Assembly: GCA_900757865.1 (NCBI GenBank)
Contig: CAAEPH010000015.1
Location: 1 to 64,000, forward strand
Length of the DNA stretch: 64,000 nucleotides
Source of the DNA: an uncultured Sutterella sp.
GTDB taxonomy: Bacteria; Pseudomonadota; Gammaproteobacteria; Burkholderiales; Burkholderiaceae_F
Direction: 5' to 3'
Shown: positions 26,496 through 34,434 of the stretch, one piece after another
How the letters are laid out: each line of letters opens with the position of its first letter
How positions within the stretch are numbered: position 1 is the stretch's first letter
Notes under the pieces: model-generated
The model's input: the letters and a program-made list of their open reading frames with translations, nothing else
What the model was told of the DNA's origin: nothing
The model's database searches: none
Translations under genes and position numbers: made by a program

Positions 26496-27062
26496 ATGAC
26501 TCAAGATGATCGTGATCCGCGCTATAGCGACGAAAATCTGATTTGGATTGATATGGAAATGACCGGGTTGCAACCCGAAGTGAACCGCGTGATTGAGGTC
26601 GCTGCGATCATTACCGATAAAAACTTGAATATTCTTCATGAAGGCCCCGTGGTGGCTGTGCATCAAAGTGACGACGTCCTTAATGCGATGGACAGCTGGA
26701 ACACTGAAACCCACACCCGCTCAGGCCTCGTTGAGCGTGTTCGTCAGAGCACGGTGAGCGAAGCCGAGTGTGAACAAATCTTTTTAGAAACCTTCCGTCG
26801 CTTTGTCCCTGAAGGCAAAAGCCCCATGTGTGGTAACACCATTGGGCAGGATCGTCGCTTTATGGCCCGTTGGTTACCCAACATGGAAAAGTATTTCCAC
26901 TATCGCTACTTGGATGTCTCCACGCTCAAAGAGCTCACTCGTCGTTGGGCACCGGAGAAAATGCGCACGATTGAAAAGGCCACCAAACACCAAGCGTTGA
27001 GCGATATTCAAGATAGCATTGATGAGCTCAAGTATTATCGCGAAGAGATTATGAAAATCTAG
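26496..27062 (+). CDS. orn: Oligoribonuclease
   Basis: 188 residues. It is a DEDDh 3'-5' exonuclease that finishes degradation of very short RNAs, including pGpG from cyclic-di-GMP turnover. Catalytic residues appear in WIDMEMTGLQPEVNRVIEVA (Asp, Glu), in GNTIGQDRRF (Asp) and in HQALSDIQDSIDEL (His, Asp). The start at 26496 is preferred over an in-frame ATG at 26436, because the family begins just before the IDMEMTGL motif and agagaa lies upstream. Confidence 0.96.
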   Translation: MTQDDRDPRYSDENLIWIDMEMTGLQPEVNRVIEVAAIITDKNLNILHEGPVVAVHQSDDVLNAMDSWNTETHTRSGLVERVRQSTVSEAECEQIFLETFRRFVPEGKSPMCGNTIGQDRRFMARWLPNMEKYFHYRYLDVSTLKELTRRWAPEKMRTIEKATKHQALSDIQDSIDELKYYREEIMKI

Positions 27063-27105
27063 TCATCAGTCAGACGTTGCTCTGGCATGATCGCTAAACA
27101 AAGCA

Positions 27106-27139
27106 AAAACCGCGTTGCCCAATTGAACAACGCGGTTTT
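27106..27139. terminator. Bidirectional terminator between orn and the DcuC-type gene
   Basis: A perfect 12-bp stem aaaaccgcgttg/caacgcggtttt (27106-27117 with 27128-27139) has a 10-nt loop and lies between convergent genes. Confidence 0.85.
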
Positions 27140-27168
27140 CTTTATGGAGTGAGGTTTTTAGTCGAAGA

Positions 27169-28437
27169 CTAGACCATCAACAGTGCGCAAGCGATGACAG
27201 CGACCGTGCAAGGAACGATCGTGCGCTTGATCACTTCGATCGGGCTCACCATGGCGATACCCGAAACGAGAATGGTCACACCAGCGAGCGGGGACATCGT
27301 ACGACCCAAAGCACCCGTTAAGAAGGCCAAGCCACCCAAACCTTCAATGGTCATACCAAATTCAGGCGCATGCGGTGTCACAGCTTCGTTGAAGGCAAGC
27401 GTTGCAGCGTCGCCAGAACCGGTGATCACACCCATGATCCACGGACCGAGTGCACCGCCCCAGCGAGCGTATTCGTTGGAGTTCTTCAGCGCGTCCACCG
27501 CCGCGTCAATCAAACCGGCGGACTTCAAACCCGCGGCAAAGACACCGGCAGCAATGATGATACCCATCACATCAGCGTAACCTTTACCCATACCAGCGAA
27601 GAACTCTTTGGTGAGTTTTTCGGGACTGACGCGAGCAGCCAAGAGAGCGCAGATTGCACCAATAATCATGGCCTGAGCCACACCCATCTTAATGGCCGGA
27701 ACCCAGAGGTTGCCCACGACCAAGATGGTGATCGGAATCAACGGCACGATGGCACGGAGAACGCTAGGCGTGAAGTCGTCTTGACGTTGCAACTTGGATT
27801 CGTCGACCTGAGCGTTCTTGTCGCCCTTGTGGTCGCCCAAGACAAAGCAGACGATCAACAGACCCACGATCACGATGGCGCCGCACATTAAGGAGTAGGG
27901 GGTGTGGTAGCTAATAAAGTCAATGACTTCCATCTTGGCCATGCCAGCGACCATTGGGTTGTGAGACGTACCCGGCGAGAGGTAGGAACCAATCGTACCG
28001 CCCAACACGGCAGCAGCAGCGGCCGCAGGCTTAATACCCGCACGGAGCATCACAGGGATGAGGGTCGAACCGACAGCAGCGGCACACCCGGCAGCCGACG
28101 GAATCGCGATGTTAATGAAGAACGTAATGGCCGTGCAGATAGGAATCAAGAAGATGCCCAAGCCACGGATCGGGGAGGCTAAGTAGTGCACGAGTGAACG
28201 GTCGCACTGGGTGAAGCTCGCAGCAAAAGCAAAACCCATCGAACTACAAATGGCCATCACCAAACTCGACTTCGTCATGGAAGTGGCAAAAGCATTCAAC
28301 CCTTGCAGGGGATTAAGGCTCAAGCAACACAGCACAAGACCGGCTGTAATAAGAACTAAGCGAGTTTCTAATCGTTTAACGAGCGCCCAGACCGTCAATA
28401 AAATGACAGCAACGGCAACCCAAGCTAGGATTGACAT
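27169..28437 (-). CDS. DcuC-family anaerobic C4-dicarboxylate transporter
   Basis: 422 residues, about 12 membrane helices. DcuC carriers exchange or export succinate and other C4-dicarboxylates in anaerobic cells. Family features include FFINIAIPSAAGCAAAVGSTLIPVML, GGTIGSYLSPGTSHNPMVAGMA and, near the end, LGGLAFLTGALGRTMSPLAG. It is somewhat shorter than E. coli DcuC (461). The ATG at 28437 has ggag 8 nt upstream; further in-frame codons reach 28503. It is a second C4-dicarboxylate carrier beside dcuA at 38.9 kb, fitting a succinate-producing metabolism. The exact substrate is not proven. Confidence 0.87.
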   Translation of the reverse strand: MSILAWVAVAVILLTVWALVKRLETRLVLITAGLVLCCLSLNPLQGLNAFATSMTKSSLVMAICSSMGFAFAASFTQCDRSLVHYLASPIRGLGIFLIPICTAITFFINIAIPSAAGCAAAVGSTLIPVMLRAGIKPAAAAAAVLGGTIGSYLSPGTSHNPMVAGMAKMEVIDFISYHTPYSLMCGAIVIVGLLIVCFVLGDHKGDKNAQVDESKLQRQDDFTPSVLRAIVPLIPITILVVGNLWVPAIKMGVAQAMIIGAICALLAARVSPEKLTKEFFAGMGKGYADVMGIIIAAGVFAAGLKSAGLIDAAVDALKNSNEYARWGGALGPWIMGVITGSGDAATLAFNEAVTPHAPEFGMTIEGLGGLAFLTGALGRTMSPLAGVTILVSGIAMVSPIEVIKRTIVPCTVAVIACALLMV

Positions 28438-28670
28438 ATGAACTCCGTGTTTGTCGTTTTCACGTATCCCTTTTCGGGGCGTGCCCTTTTGGGTGGTAAT
28501 CATGCTAGGACGTGAGTCCTAGAATTTATTGTTAAGGATTCGTGAGAAAAGCGAATCGATTTAAATCTTAAGAAGTATGCCAAACTTTTGCAAAATATGT
28601 CATGGCAATTTTGGTCTAGGAAGGGCAAGATCGGGAATGAAATACGGTAGGTGAAAGGAGGAGAGAGGAA
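28438..28670 (-). promoter_or_regulatory. Upstream region of the DcuC-type gene
   Basis: About 230 bp, AT-rich, with one perfect palindrome ctaggac-gtga-gtcctag (28505-28522) located 68 bp before the start codon. It could be an operator or a 5'-leader hairpin. I could not assign a promoter with confidence. Confidence 0.35.
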
Positions 28671-28728
28671 TAAAAATAGAGAGAAATCAGGGACTTTGCT
28701 TAATGAAAAGTCATCTCAATTTCTCTCT
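28671..28728 (-). terminator. Terminator of the AI-2E-family gene
   Basis: Arms agagagaaat (28678-28687) and atttctctct (28719-28728), with inner gactt/aagtc pairing, form a long stem. On the minus strand ATTTTTATT follows. Confidence 0.7.
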
Positions 28729-28751
28729 ATAGAATACTCTAGGGAATTTCC

Positions 28752-29867
28752 CTAATGACTAGTCTTTTTGGTGGAAGAGGCAATATTTCCGGGTTTTTGT
28801 AGCCAAGCTTGGAGCATGGCGAGCCCCACCGCTAAGAGGATAGGGCCTAGGATGAGACCTAAAAATCCAAAAGCAATCACACCACCAAACACCCCTAAAA
28901 AGATCAAACTCAGCGGCATGGAGGTGCCTCTGGCAATGAGTAAGGGTTTGAGGAAGTTATCGACACTCGACACAGCTAGGCTTCCCCATAAAAGCAGGAA
29001 GATGCACATTCCCGTTTCGCCTTGCAAATAAAGCCAAACGGCAGCGGGCCCCCACACCAGTGGTGGTCCCACGGGCACAATGGAGAGCACACAGACCACG
29101 GTGCTCAAGGTGAGAACGCCTGGCACCCCTGCAATCCAGAACCCAATGCCCGCGACCAGACCTTGACCGATTGCGGTACCCACCAAACCAAACACCACAG
29201 AGCGGGTAGTGTTGATCAGAATGTGGTTAAACTGCACGGACAAATCGCCACTGACGCGCTTTAAGACAATTTGCACACGCTCCGCGAACCATGGTCCATC
29301 ACGATAAAAGAAAAACACAATAAACGTGACAATGGCGAGCTGAATGAGACCAGAGCTCACATTAACAGCGAAGTTGAGTAACCAGCTCGAGACGGGTTCT
29401 GCGAGTTTTTGTAGCGTATGCGAGAGCGTGGTGGGATCAATCGCAAACAAAATTTGATCGTGTAACCAGGGACCCACAACCGGAATGTCGTTGATGCCTT
29501 GAGGTAAAGAAAAACCTGATTGGAGCCAGCCCTGCATTAAACGAACAGCTTTGGGGATTTGTTGAGCGAGGGCCACTAAGAAAAAGCTCATCGGCAACAG
29601 CAGGCAGGTGATGATAAACCCCACCATGATGAGTGCAGGTACTGTGGTGGATTGACCGAGGCTATTTCGAGCACGCTGATACATCGGCCAGGTGACCACC
29701 GCCAAAATGGCAGCAATGATGATCGCCGTCAAAAAGGGTTTCACCACAAAATAGCACCCAATCGCTACAGCAATGGTGATTGCAATACGCAAAATGAGGT
29801 CAATACGATCGTTAAAACTGAGTCGAGAGAGGCGATTGTCGTCATTGTCAGGATGAGGATCGGTCAT
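28752..29867 (-). CDS. AI-2E family (PerM/YdiK-type) membrane transporter
   Basis: 371 residues with about 8 membrane helices. The protein belongs to the family named after the proposed AI-2 exporter TqsA; other members are Na+(Li+)/H+ antiporters or permeases of unknown substrate, so the name says little about function. Characteristic parts are the helix pair near residues 30-70 (FLTAIIIAAILAVVTWPMYQ), FIVFFFYRDGP, the FGLVGTAIGQGLVAGIGFWIAGVP loop and the PLIVARG-like PLLIARGTSMPLSLIFLGVFGG near the end. The start has no strong ribosome-binding site. It stands alone, with its own terminator. Confidence 0.85.
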   Translation of the reverse strand: MTDPHPDNDDNRLSRLSFNDRIDLILRIAITIAVAIGCYFVVKPFLTAIIIAAILAVVTWPMYQRARNSLGQSTTVPALIMVGFIITCLLLPMSFFLVALAQQIPKAVRLMQGWLQSGFSLPQGINDIPVVGPWLHDQILFAIDPTTLSHTLQKLAEPVSSWLLNFAVNVSSGLIQLAIVTFIVFFFYRDGPWFAERVQIVLKRVSGDLSVQFNHILINTTRSVVFGLVGTAIGQGLVAGIGFWIAGVPGVLTLSTVVCVLSIVPVGPPLVWGPAAVWLYLQGETGMCIFLLLWGSLAVSSVDNFLKPLLIARGTSMPLSLIFLGVFGGVIAFGFLGLILGPILLAVGLAMLQAWLQKPGNIASSTKKTSH

Positions 29868-30026
29868 AGCGGGCGTTTTGTCGTAATAAGAGGGGACAGA
29901 GGTGGAGCCTGAGTAGGGAAATCTTCTTTCTCTCTGTTAAGTCTAATGATAGCGACTTTCTTTTCTTGAGACGCTCTTTTCAGCTGAGGTGGCTACAAAT
30001 AGTGAAACGAGATAGTGGAGCGAAGT

Positions 30027-30061
30027 GAAAAAACGCTCCTAAGAGCGACGTCTTAGGAGCG
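30027..30061 (-). terminator. Terminator of oxyR
   Basis: On the minus strand, CGCTCCTAAGA pairs perfectly with TCTTAGGAGCG (30051-30061 with 30034-30044), followed by six T residues. Confidence 0.93.
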
Positions 30062-30081
30062 AGAGACAAAGCGTCAATGGG

Positions 30082-31044
30082 TTAGAGGGGTTCGATTTGG
30101 CTGTCGAGGAAGAAGCACCCGTTCAGAGGAACTTTCTTCACGGCATCAATCAAAGCTTTGACCGCTTCAAGGCGGGTGAAGCTCTTACGCCAGACCATCA
30201 TGACCTTGCGGTGAGGCACAGGGGCCTTGAAGGGAATGATTTTGAGCGGGCAGTGTTCGTTGCTCGCCAAGAAAGGAACAGCCGAGGAAGGCAACACGGT
30301 GATCCCTAAGCCCTGCGAGACCATATGGCAAATGGTCTGTAAGCTCGAGCCTTCAACCATACGGTGACTTTCGCTTGGACTTGTGCCTGTTGCCATGGAA
30401 TTGAGACGGGTCAATTCTGGGCAAACTTCCAAAATCTGGTCACGGAAGCAGTGCCCCGAGCCTAGCAAGAGCATGGTCTGATCACTCAACTCATGTGTAC
30501 TCACGTAGTTACGGTTTACCCATGGGTGATGCGTTGGCACGGCCACGACAAAGTCTTCTTGATAGAGCGCTTGGCAGAAAAAGCCCGTGTCATGGATCGT
30601 GTCAGCCATAATGCCCACGTCAATCTGTCCATTGCGTAACTGATTGATCAGTTCAGCAGTGTAGTTTTCCTGCAAGTAAATGGGCATCTTGGTGCACACT
30701 TGGTTCATTTCACGAACGAGCCCAGGCAAAAGATAGGGCGCGACCGTGTAAATGACGCCAATGCGCATGGGGCCTGCTAACGGGTCCTGCCCCAGCATGG
30801 CGACGTCATAGATTTTTCGGCTTTCGTCGATAACACGTTGAGCCTGTTCAACGATGGCTGAACCGATAGGCGTGAGGGCAATATCGGAGGTGCGGCGTTC
30901 AAAGATTTGGACGCCAAGTTCGTCTTCCAATTTTTTGATGGCCACCGACAACGACGGTTGGCTCACAAAGCAACTTTCTGCTGCGCGACCAAAATGGCGT
31001 TCGCGGGCGACGGCGATAACATATTTAAGTTCAGTGAGTGTCAT
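30082..31044 (-). CDS. oxyR: Hydrogen-peroxide sensing regulator OxyR
   Basis: 320 residues. This is a LysR-type regulator with an N-terminal winged helix (about 1-60; ELKYVIAVARERHFGRAAE, FVSQPSLSVAIKKLE). The redox pair matches E. coli OxyR exactly in number and spacing: Cys199 and Cys208 in GSGHCFRDQILEVC. Oxidation to a disulfide would activate antioxidant genes. It lies 52 bp after recG on the same strand, and ridA-recG-oxyR probably form one unit. An association of oxyR and recG is known in Pseudomonas in the opposite order. No catalase gene is in the window. Confidence 0.94.
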   Translation of the reverse strand: MTLTELKYVIAVARERHFGRAAESCFVSQPSLSVAIKKLEDELGVQIFERRTSDIALTPIGSAIVEQAQRVIDESRKIYDVAMLGQDPLAGPMRIGVIYTVAPYLLPGLVREMNQVCTKMPIYLQENYTAELINQLRNGQIDVGIMADTIHDTGFFCQALYQEDFVVAVPTHHPWVNRNYVSTHELSDQTMLLLGSGHCFRDQILEVCPELTRLNSMATGTSPSESHRMVEGSSLQTICHMVSQGLGITVLPSSAVPFLASNEHCPLKIIPFKAPVPHRKVMMVWRKSFTRLEAVKALIDAVKKVPLNGCFFLDSQIEPL

Positions 31045-31096
31045 GACTCTTCCTTGCGTAGAAAGAAAACGGTAGTTGGTTTAAGGGCAAAAGACC

Positions 31097-33172
31097 TTAA
31101 GCCGTGAGTAAATCATTACGGTGGTGGAACCATCGTTGGGCGTGAGCGAGGGCACTTTCGCGGTCCTGTTCGAGCCACGTTTGCGCCATAGTTGTAGCGG
31201 CTTGAAGCAATGCACTATCTCGATCAAGATCCGCAAAACGCAACATAGGCATACCCGATTGACGTTCTCCCAAAAATTCCCCAGGTCCTCGCAGCTGTAA
31301 ATCCCGACGAGCAATCTCAAAGCCGTCAGTGGATTCGCGAATAATCTTGAGTCGCTCTTTTCCTGTGTCGGAGAGTTGAGCGCCAAAGAGCAAAAGACAA
31401 CTGCTCTTGGCGGCGCCTCGTCCGACGCGACCTCGAAGTTGGTGCAACTGTGACAGACCGAAACGCTCGGCATGTTCGATCACCATCAGTGTGGCGTTTG
31501 GGACATCGACGCCCACTTCAATGACCGTGGTCGACACCAGAATATCGAGTTCCCCTTGAGCAAAGGCCGTCATTATGCTTTCTTTGTCCTCAGCAGGCAT
31601 TTGGCCGTGCACGAGTCCAATTCGACATTGTGGCAGGGCGTGTGCGAGTTCATCACGGGCCATGGTCGCTGGTGTCAGATCGAGCACATCGCTCTCTTCG
31701 ACCAAGGGGCAGACCCAGTAGGCTTGACGACCCTCTTGAACGGCTTGCTGAAGGAGTTGATAAATTTCAGCCTTACGCTCAAGACGCACGAGCTTGGTCT
31801 GTACCGGGGTACGCCCAGGGGGTAACTCATCAATAATACTGACATCCAAATCGGCCAAGTAGCTCATGGCGAGAGTGCGGGGAATAGGCGTTGCGGAGAG
31901 CATCAATAAGTGTGCCATGCTCCCCTCGGAGCTCGCGGTGCGTAAGCTTAAGCGTTGCGCCACGCCAAAACGGTGTTGCTCATCCACGATAGCCAGCCCT
32001 AGACGCGAAAAACGCACCCCTTCTTGAATCAGAGCGTGAGTGCCCACCGCAAGCTGAGCAGAACCGTCAGCGAGAGTGGCTAAAGCTTCTGCTTTTTCAC
32101 TCGCTTTCATCTTGCCTGCGAGCCAGACCGTTTTAATGCCAATGGGTTCAAGCCATTGGGAGAGCTTTTTATAGTGCTGCTCGGCCAGAATTTCCGTTGG
32201 GGCCATAAGGGTTGCTTGATAACCTGCTTCAATGGCGCGAATCGCCGAGAGGGCAGCGACCACGGTCTTACCACAACCGACGTCCCCCTGAACCAAACGA
32301 TGCATGGGACGAGGGCTTTCGAGGTCGCGGGCAATCTCCCCAAAAACACGCTCCTGGGCACGAGTGAGTGAAAAGCCGAGATTGGCTAAAAAACGTTCTT
32401 CTAAGCTGTGGCTTGCTGCGAGAAGCTGAGGCGCTTTGTATTGAGACGCCTCATCACGACTGCGACGTAAGGTCACTTGTTGAGCGAGCAACTCGTCAAA
32501 AATCAATCGTTGCCAGCTTGGGGCAGTACGCAACTGCAAACTTTCGACATCGGCACCCTGAGGAGGGTGATGAATATAGGTAAGTGACGATTTGAAGTCG
32601 GGCAAACCAAGCGCGCTGGTATAAGCCACCGGGACGGGATCAGCAAGATTCAAGTCCAACATGGCTCGATCAATGCGCTTACGTAACCAACGTTGTTGTA
32701 TGCCTTCTCCAGCCGGATAAATCGGCGTTAACGCTTTGGGGAGCGATTGATCAGGTATGTCTCCCGCTTTAACGCGCGGATGCACCATTTCGATACCACC
32801 GTTATAGCCCTCACGCGGCTCACCGTAGAGCAAAACGGTGTTGCCTTCTTGGAGTTGCTTTTGAATAGACGGGAAAAAGTGGAAAAAGCGAAGCGTGAGT
32901 TCTCCCGTGTCATCTTCCCCACGAACAATCAACTGCTCAAACCGCGCGGTATGGAGCGTTTGTTGATGCACAATCGTCAGACGCACTTGGGCCGCCTGCC
33001 CTAATACTAGTGACGCTACGGGGGTCACATGGGTTTCATCTTCGTAACGAAGGGGTAGGTGCAACACAAAATCCCAGTCACTTTCAAGACCGATTTTGGC
33101 CAAACGTTCACTCAATGGAGGCAGTTTTTGGCCTTTAGAAAGCGGTGGGTTGGACGTAGAACGAGTACTCAC
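31097..33172 (-). CDS. recG: ATP-dependent DNA helicase RecG
   Basis: 691 residues. RecG remodels stalled forks and branch-migrates Holliday junctions. The N-terminal wedge/OB domain (about 15-160) is followed by helicase motifs: I GDVGCGKTVVA at about 298, II DEQHRFG, III SATPIPRTLAMS, V VSTTVIEVGVDVPNA and VI QLRGRVGRG. The C-terminal TRG-like segment is present. The length equals E. coli RecG (693). It lies 9 bp after ridA, suggesting co-transcription. Confidence 0.97.
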   Translation of the reverse strand: MSTRSTSNPPLSKGQKLPPLSERLAKIGLESDWDFVLHLPLRYEDETHVTPVASLVLGQAAQVRLTIVHQQTLHTARFEQLIVRGEDDTGELTLRFFHFFPSIQKQLQEGNTVLLYGEPREGYNGGIEMVHPRVKAGDIPDQSLPKALTPIYPAGEGIQQRWLRKRIDRAMLDLNLADPVPVAYTSALGLPDFKSSLTYIHHPPQGADVESLQLRTAPSWQRLIFDELLAQQVTLRRSRDEASQYKAPQLLAASHSLEERFLANLGFSLTRAQERVFGEIARDLESPRPMHRLVQGDVGCGKTVVAALSAIRAIEAGYQATLMAPTEILAEQHYKKLSQWLEPIGIKTVWLAGKMKASEKAEALATLADGSAQLAVGTHALIQEGVRFSRLGLAIVDEQHRFGVAQRLSLRTASSEGSMAHLLMLSATPIPRTLAMSYLADLDVSIIDELPPGRTPVQTKLVRLERKAEIYQLLQQAVQEGRQAYWVCPLVEESDVLDLTPATMARDELAHALPQCRIGLVHGQMPAEDKESIMTAFAQGELDILVSTTVIEVGVDVPNATLMVIEHAERFGLSQLHQLRGRVGRGAAKSSCLLLFGAQLSDTGKERLKIIRESTDGFEIARRDLQLRGPGEFLGERQSGMPMLRFADLDRDSALLQAATTMAQTWLEQDRESALAHAQRWFHHRNDLLTA

Positions 33173-33181
33173 GGCAGAACC

Positions 33182-33571
33182 TTACTGAGCCTGTGGCAGG
33201 GCCACTATCGCATCAATTTCCACTAAGGCTCCCTTAGGTAAAGCGGCGACGGCAAAACACGTGCGAGCGGGATAGGGTGCCTGAAAAAGTTCTTCCATAA
33301 TGCGGTTGACGACCGAAAAGTTCGCCATATCGGTGATCAAGACGGTGACTTTAAGGGCATTAGCAAGCGTCGTATGGGCACTCTGGCAAATCTGTGAGAG
33401 GTTCTCAAAAGCTTGATGCGTTTGCGCTTCGATGCCTTCGGCTAACACGCCAGATTCGGGAATGAGGCCTAGCTGCCCAGCTGGATAAAGAACCTGGTTA
33501 AAAGCAATGGCATGACTGTAAGGGCCCACGGCTGCTGGGGCATTGTCACTATGAATGGGTTGAATTGACAT
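33182..33571 (-). CDS. ridA: RidA-family enamine/imine deaminase
   Basis: 129 residues. RidA hydrolyses reactive enamines released by pyridoxal-phosphate enzymes such as threonine dehydratase. The signature RTCFAVAALPKGALVEIDAIV contains the catalytic Arg and the conserved Glu; GPYSHAIAFNQVLYPAGQLG is the N-terminal motif. The family is broad, so a specific substrate cannot be named. It is the first gene of the ridA-recG-oxyR set. Confidence 0.9.
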   Translation of the reverse strand: MSIQPIHSDNAPAAVGPYSHAIAFNQVLYPAGQLGLIPESGVLAEGIEAQTHQAFENLSQICQSAHTTLANALKVTVLITDMANFSVVNRIMEELFQAPYPARTCFAVAALPKGALVEIDAIVALPQAQ

Positions 33572-34149
33572 AAACGGCTCGATGATTGTGAAAAACTTTT
33601 TAAAGTGTTAGGTTATATTCTATCGAAAAAATGAAAACGATAGAAGAAAATAAATAAAAAGAGCCCAATGGCTTTGTAAAAGTTGTGATCTTTACAAACA
33701 GGGAGTCGTATTATACGTAAAAATACGGATGCTATAGATAAGATTTTCTCGCCAATACGTGTGGAGAATCTGAAGACGGTTCAGGTTAACCCCTAGCTAC
33801 AAAGGGGTACTATTAATCCGAATGTTCTATGTTTCCAGAGCGTTAGTGAAGCGCTCGTTGAGAGAAAGTGGCCTAGAAAAATCTTTTCAAAAACCAATAA
33901 AAAAATATATAGAAAGATAAAAGTCGAATAAAATCAAAGAGATAGGATTTTGGTAGAGGAATATAAGGGTTTTCCCTAGTATTCCTGAGGGAGTACTCTC
34001 TTTAAACTGCGCACTAATTAGTGAGTTCGACTTAGGGTATCAACCTTAGTCGGTGTTCGAAGGATTTCCTAAGAGATACGAAAAAACACGTATATCTGAA
34101 GGTAAAAACAAGAGTAAAGATGGCGATTTCTTTGATCAAAGCGAAACTC

Positions 34150-34191
34150 TTGACAACTAATGACATCGATATAGGCTGAAACTGGTATAAA
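34150..34191 (+). promoter_or_regulatory. Promoter(s) of the frd operon
   Basis: A consensus TTGACA at 34150-34155 is followed 16 bp later by TAGGCT (34172-34177). An extended -10, TGG-TATAAA, lies at 34183-34191 and may be the better start. The ctttgatcaaag palindrome ends 8 bp upstream of TTGACA, a place where an activator could act. Confidence 0.5.
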
Positions 34192-34230
34192 AGCACCAAC
34201 AAACAACGTTCGCTCAGTCTAACTTGCTAC

Positions 34231-34404
34231 GTCTTTTGAGAGAGACAACCAAGCGCCTCTCAAAAGACTCCACGAAAAAGTGAACACGTTTGGATTGACA
34301 AACGAGCTACTTCCCTCATGAGTATTCGCGAGGTGAGTAGAGAAAAGCTTTGACCCCGTGCTTTGTTGTAAGTCTTTCATGTCGAAAGTCAACAACAAAA
34401 GCAC
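34231..34404 (+). other. Two strong hairpins in the frdA 5' leader
   Basis: The first stem is gtcttttgagag/ctctcaaaagac (34231-34242 with 34257-34268, 12 bp perfect). The second pairs gtgctttgttg with caacaaaagcac (34358-34368 with 34393-34404, one bulge) and contains a smaller ctttc/gaaag stem. Neither has a T-run. They may stabilise the mRNA or regulate translation of frdA, whose aggag starts at 34420. Confidence 0.6.
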
Positions 34405-34434
34405 TTCGTCTTTGGATCTAGGAGACCATTGGAA

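Larger units (their letters stand above)
33572..34434 (+). promoter_or_regulatory. Long control region upstream of frdA
   Basis: About 860 bp, AT-rich, without a convincing gene on either strand. It contains several dyads: tttgtaaa-N10-tttacaaa (33673-33698), acccct/aggggt (33789-33808), the palindrome cactaattagtg (34012-34023), a near-perfect hairpin with arms cgacttagg/ccttagtcg (about 34028-34052) and the palindrome ctttgatcaaag (34130-34141). A promoter and a structured leader lie at its right end. The left end must also hold the ridA promoter. The density of dyads suggests control by several regulators. Confidence 0.55.

Noticed and set aside
24069..28511. Shared 9-mer tgctaggac upstream of yjiH (24069) and the DcuC-type gene (28503) as a common regulator site
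   Set aside because: A 9-base match is expected about this often by chance in 64 kb; the surrounding bases differ.
34130..34141. FNR box upstream of frdA
   Set aside because: ctttgatcaaag is palindromic but lacks the 4-bp spacer between TTGAT and ATCAA, so I kept it only as an unnamed dyad.
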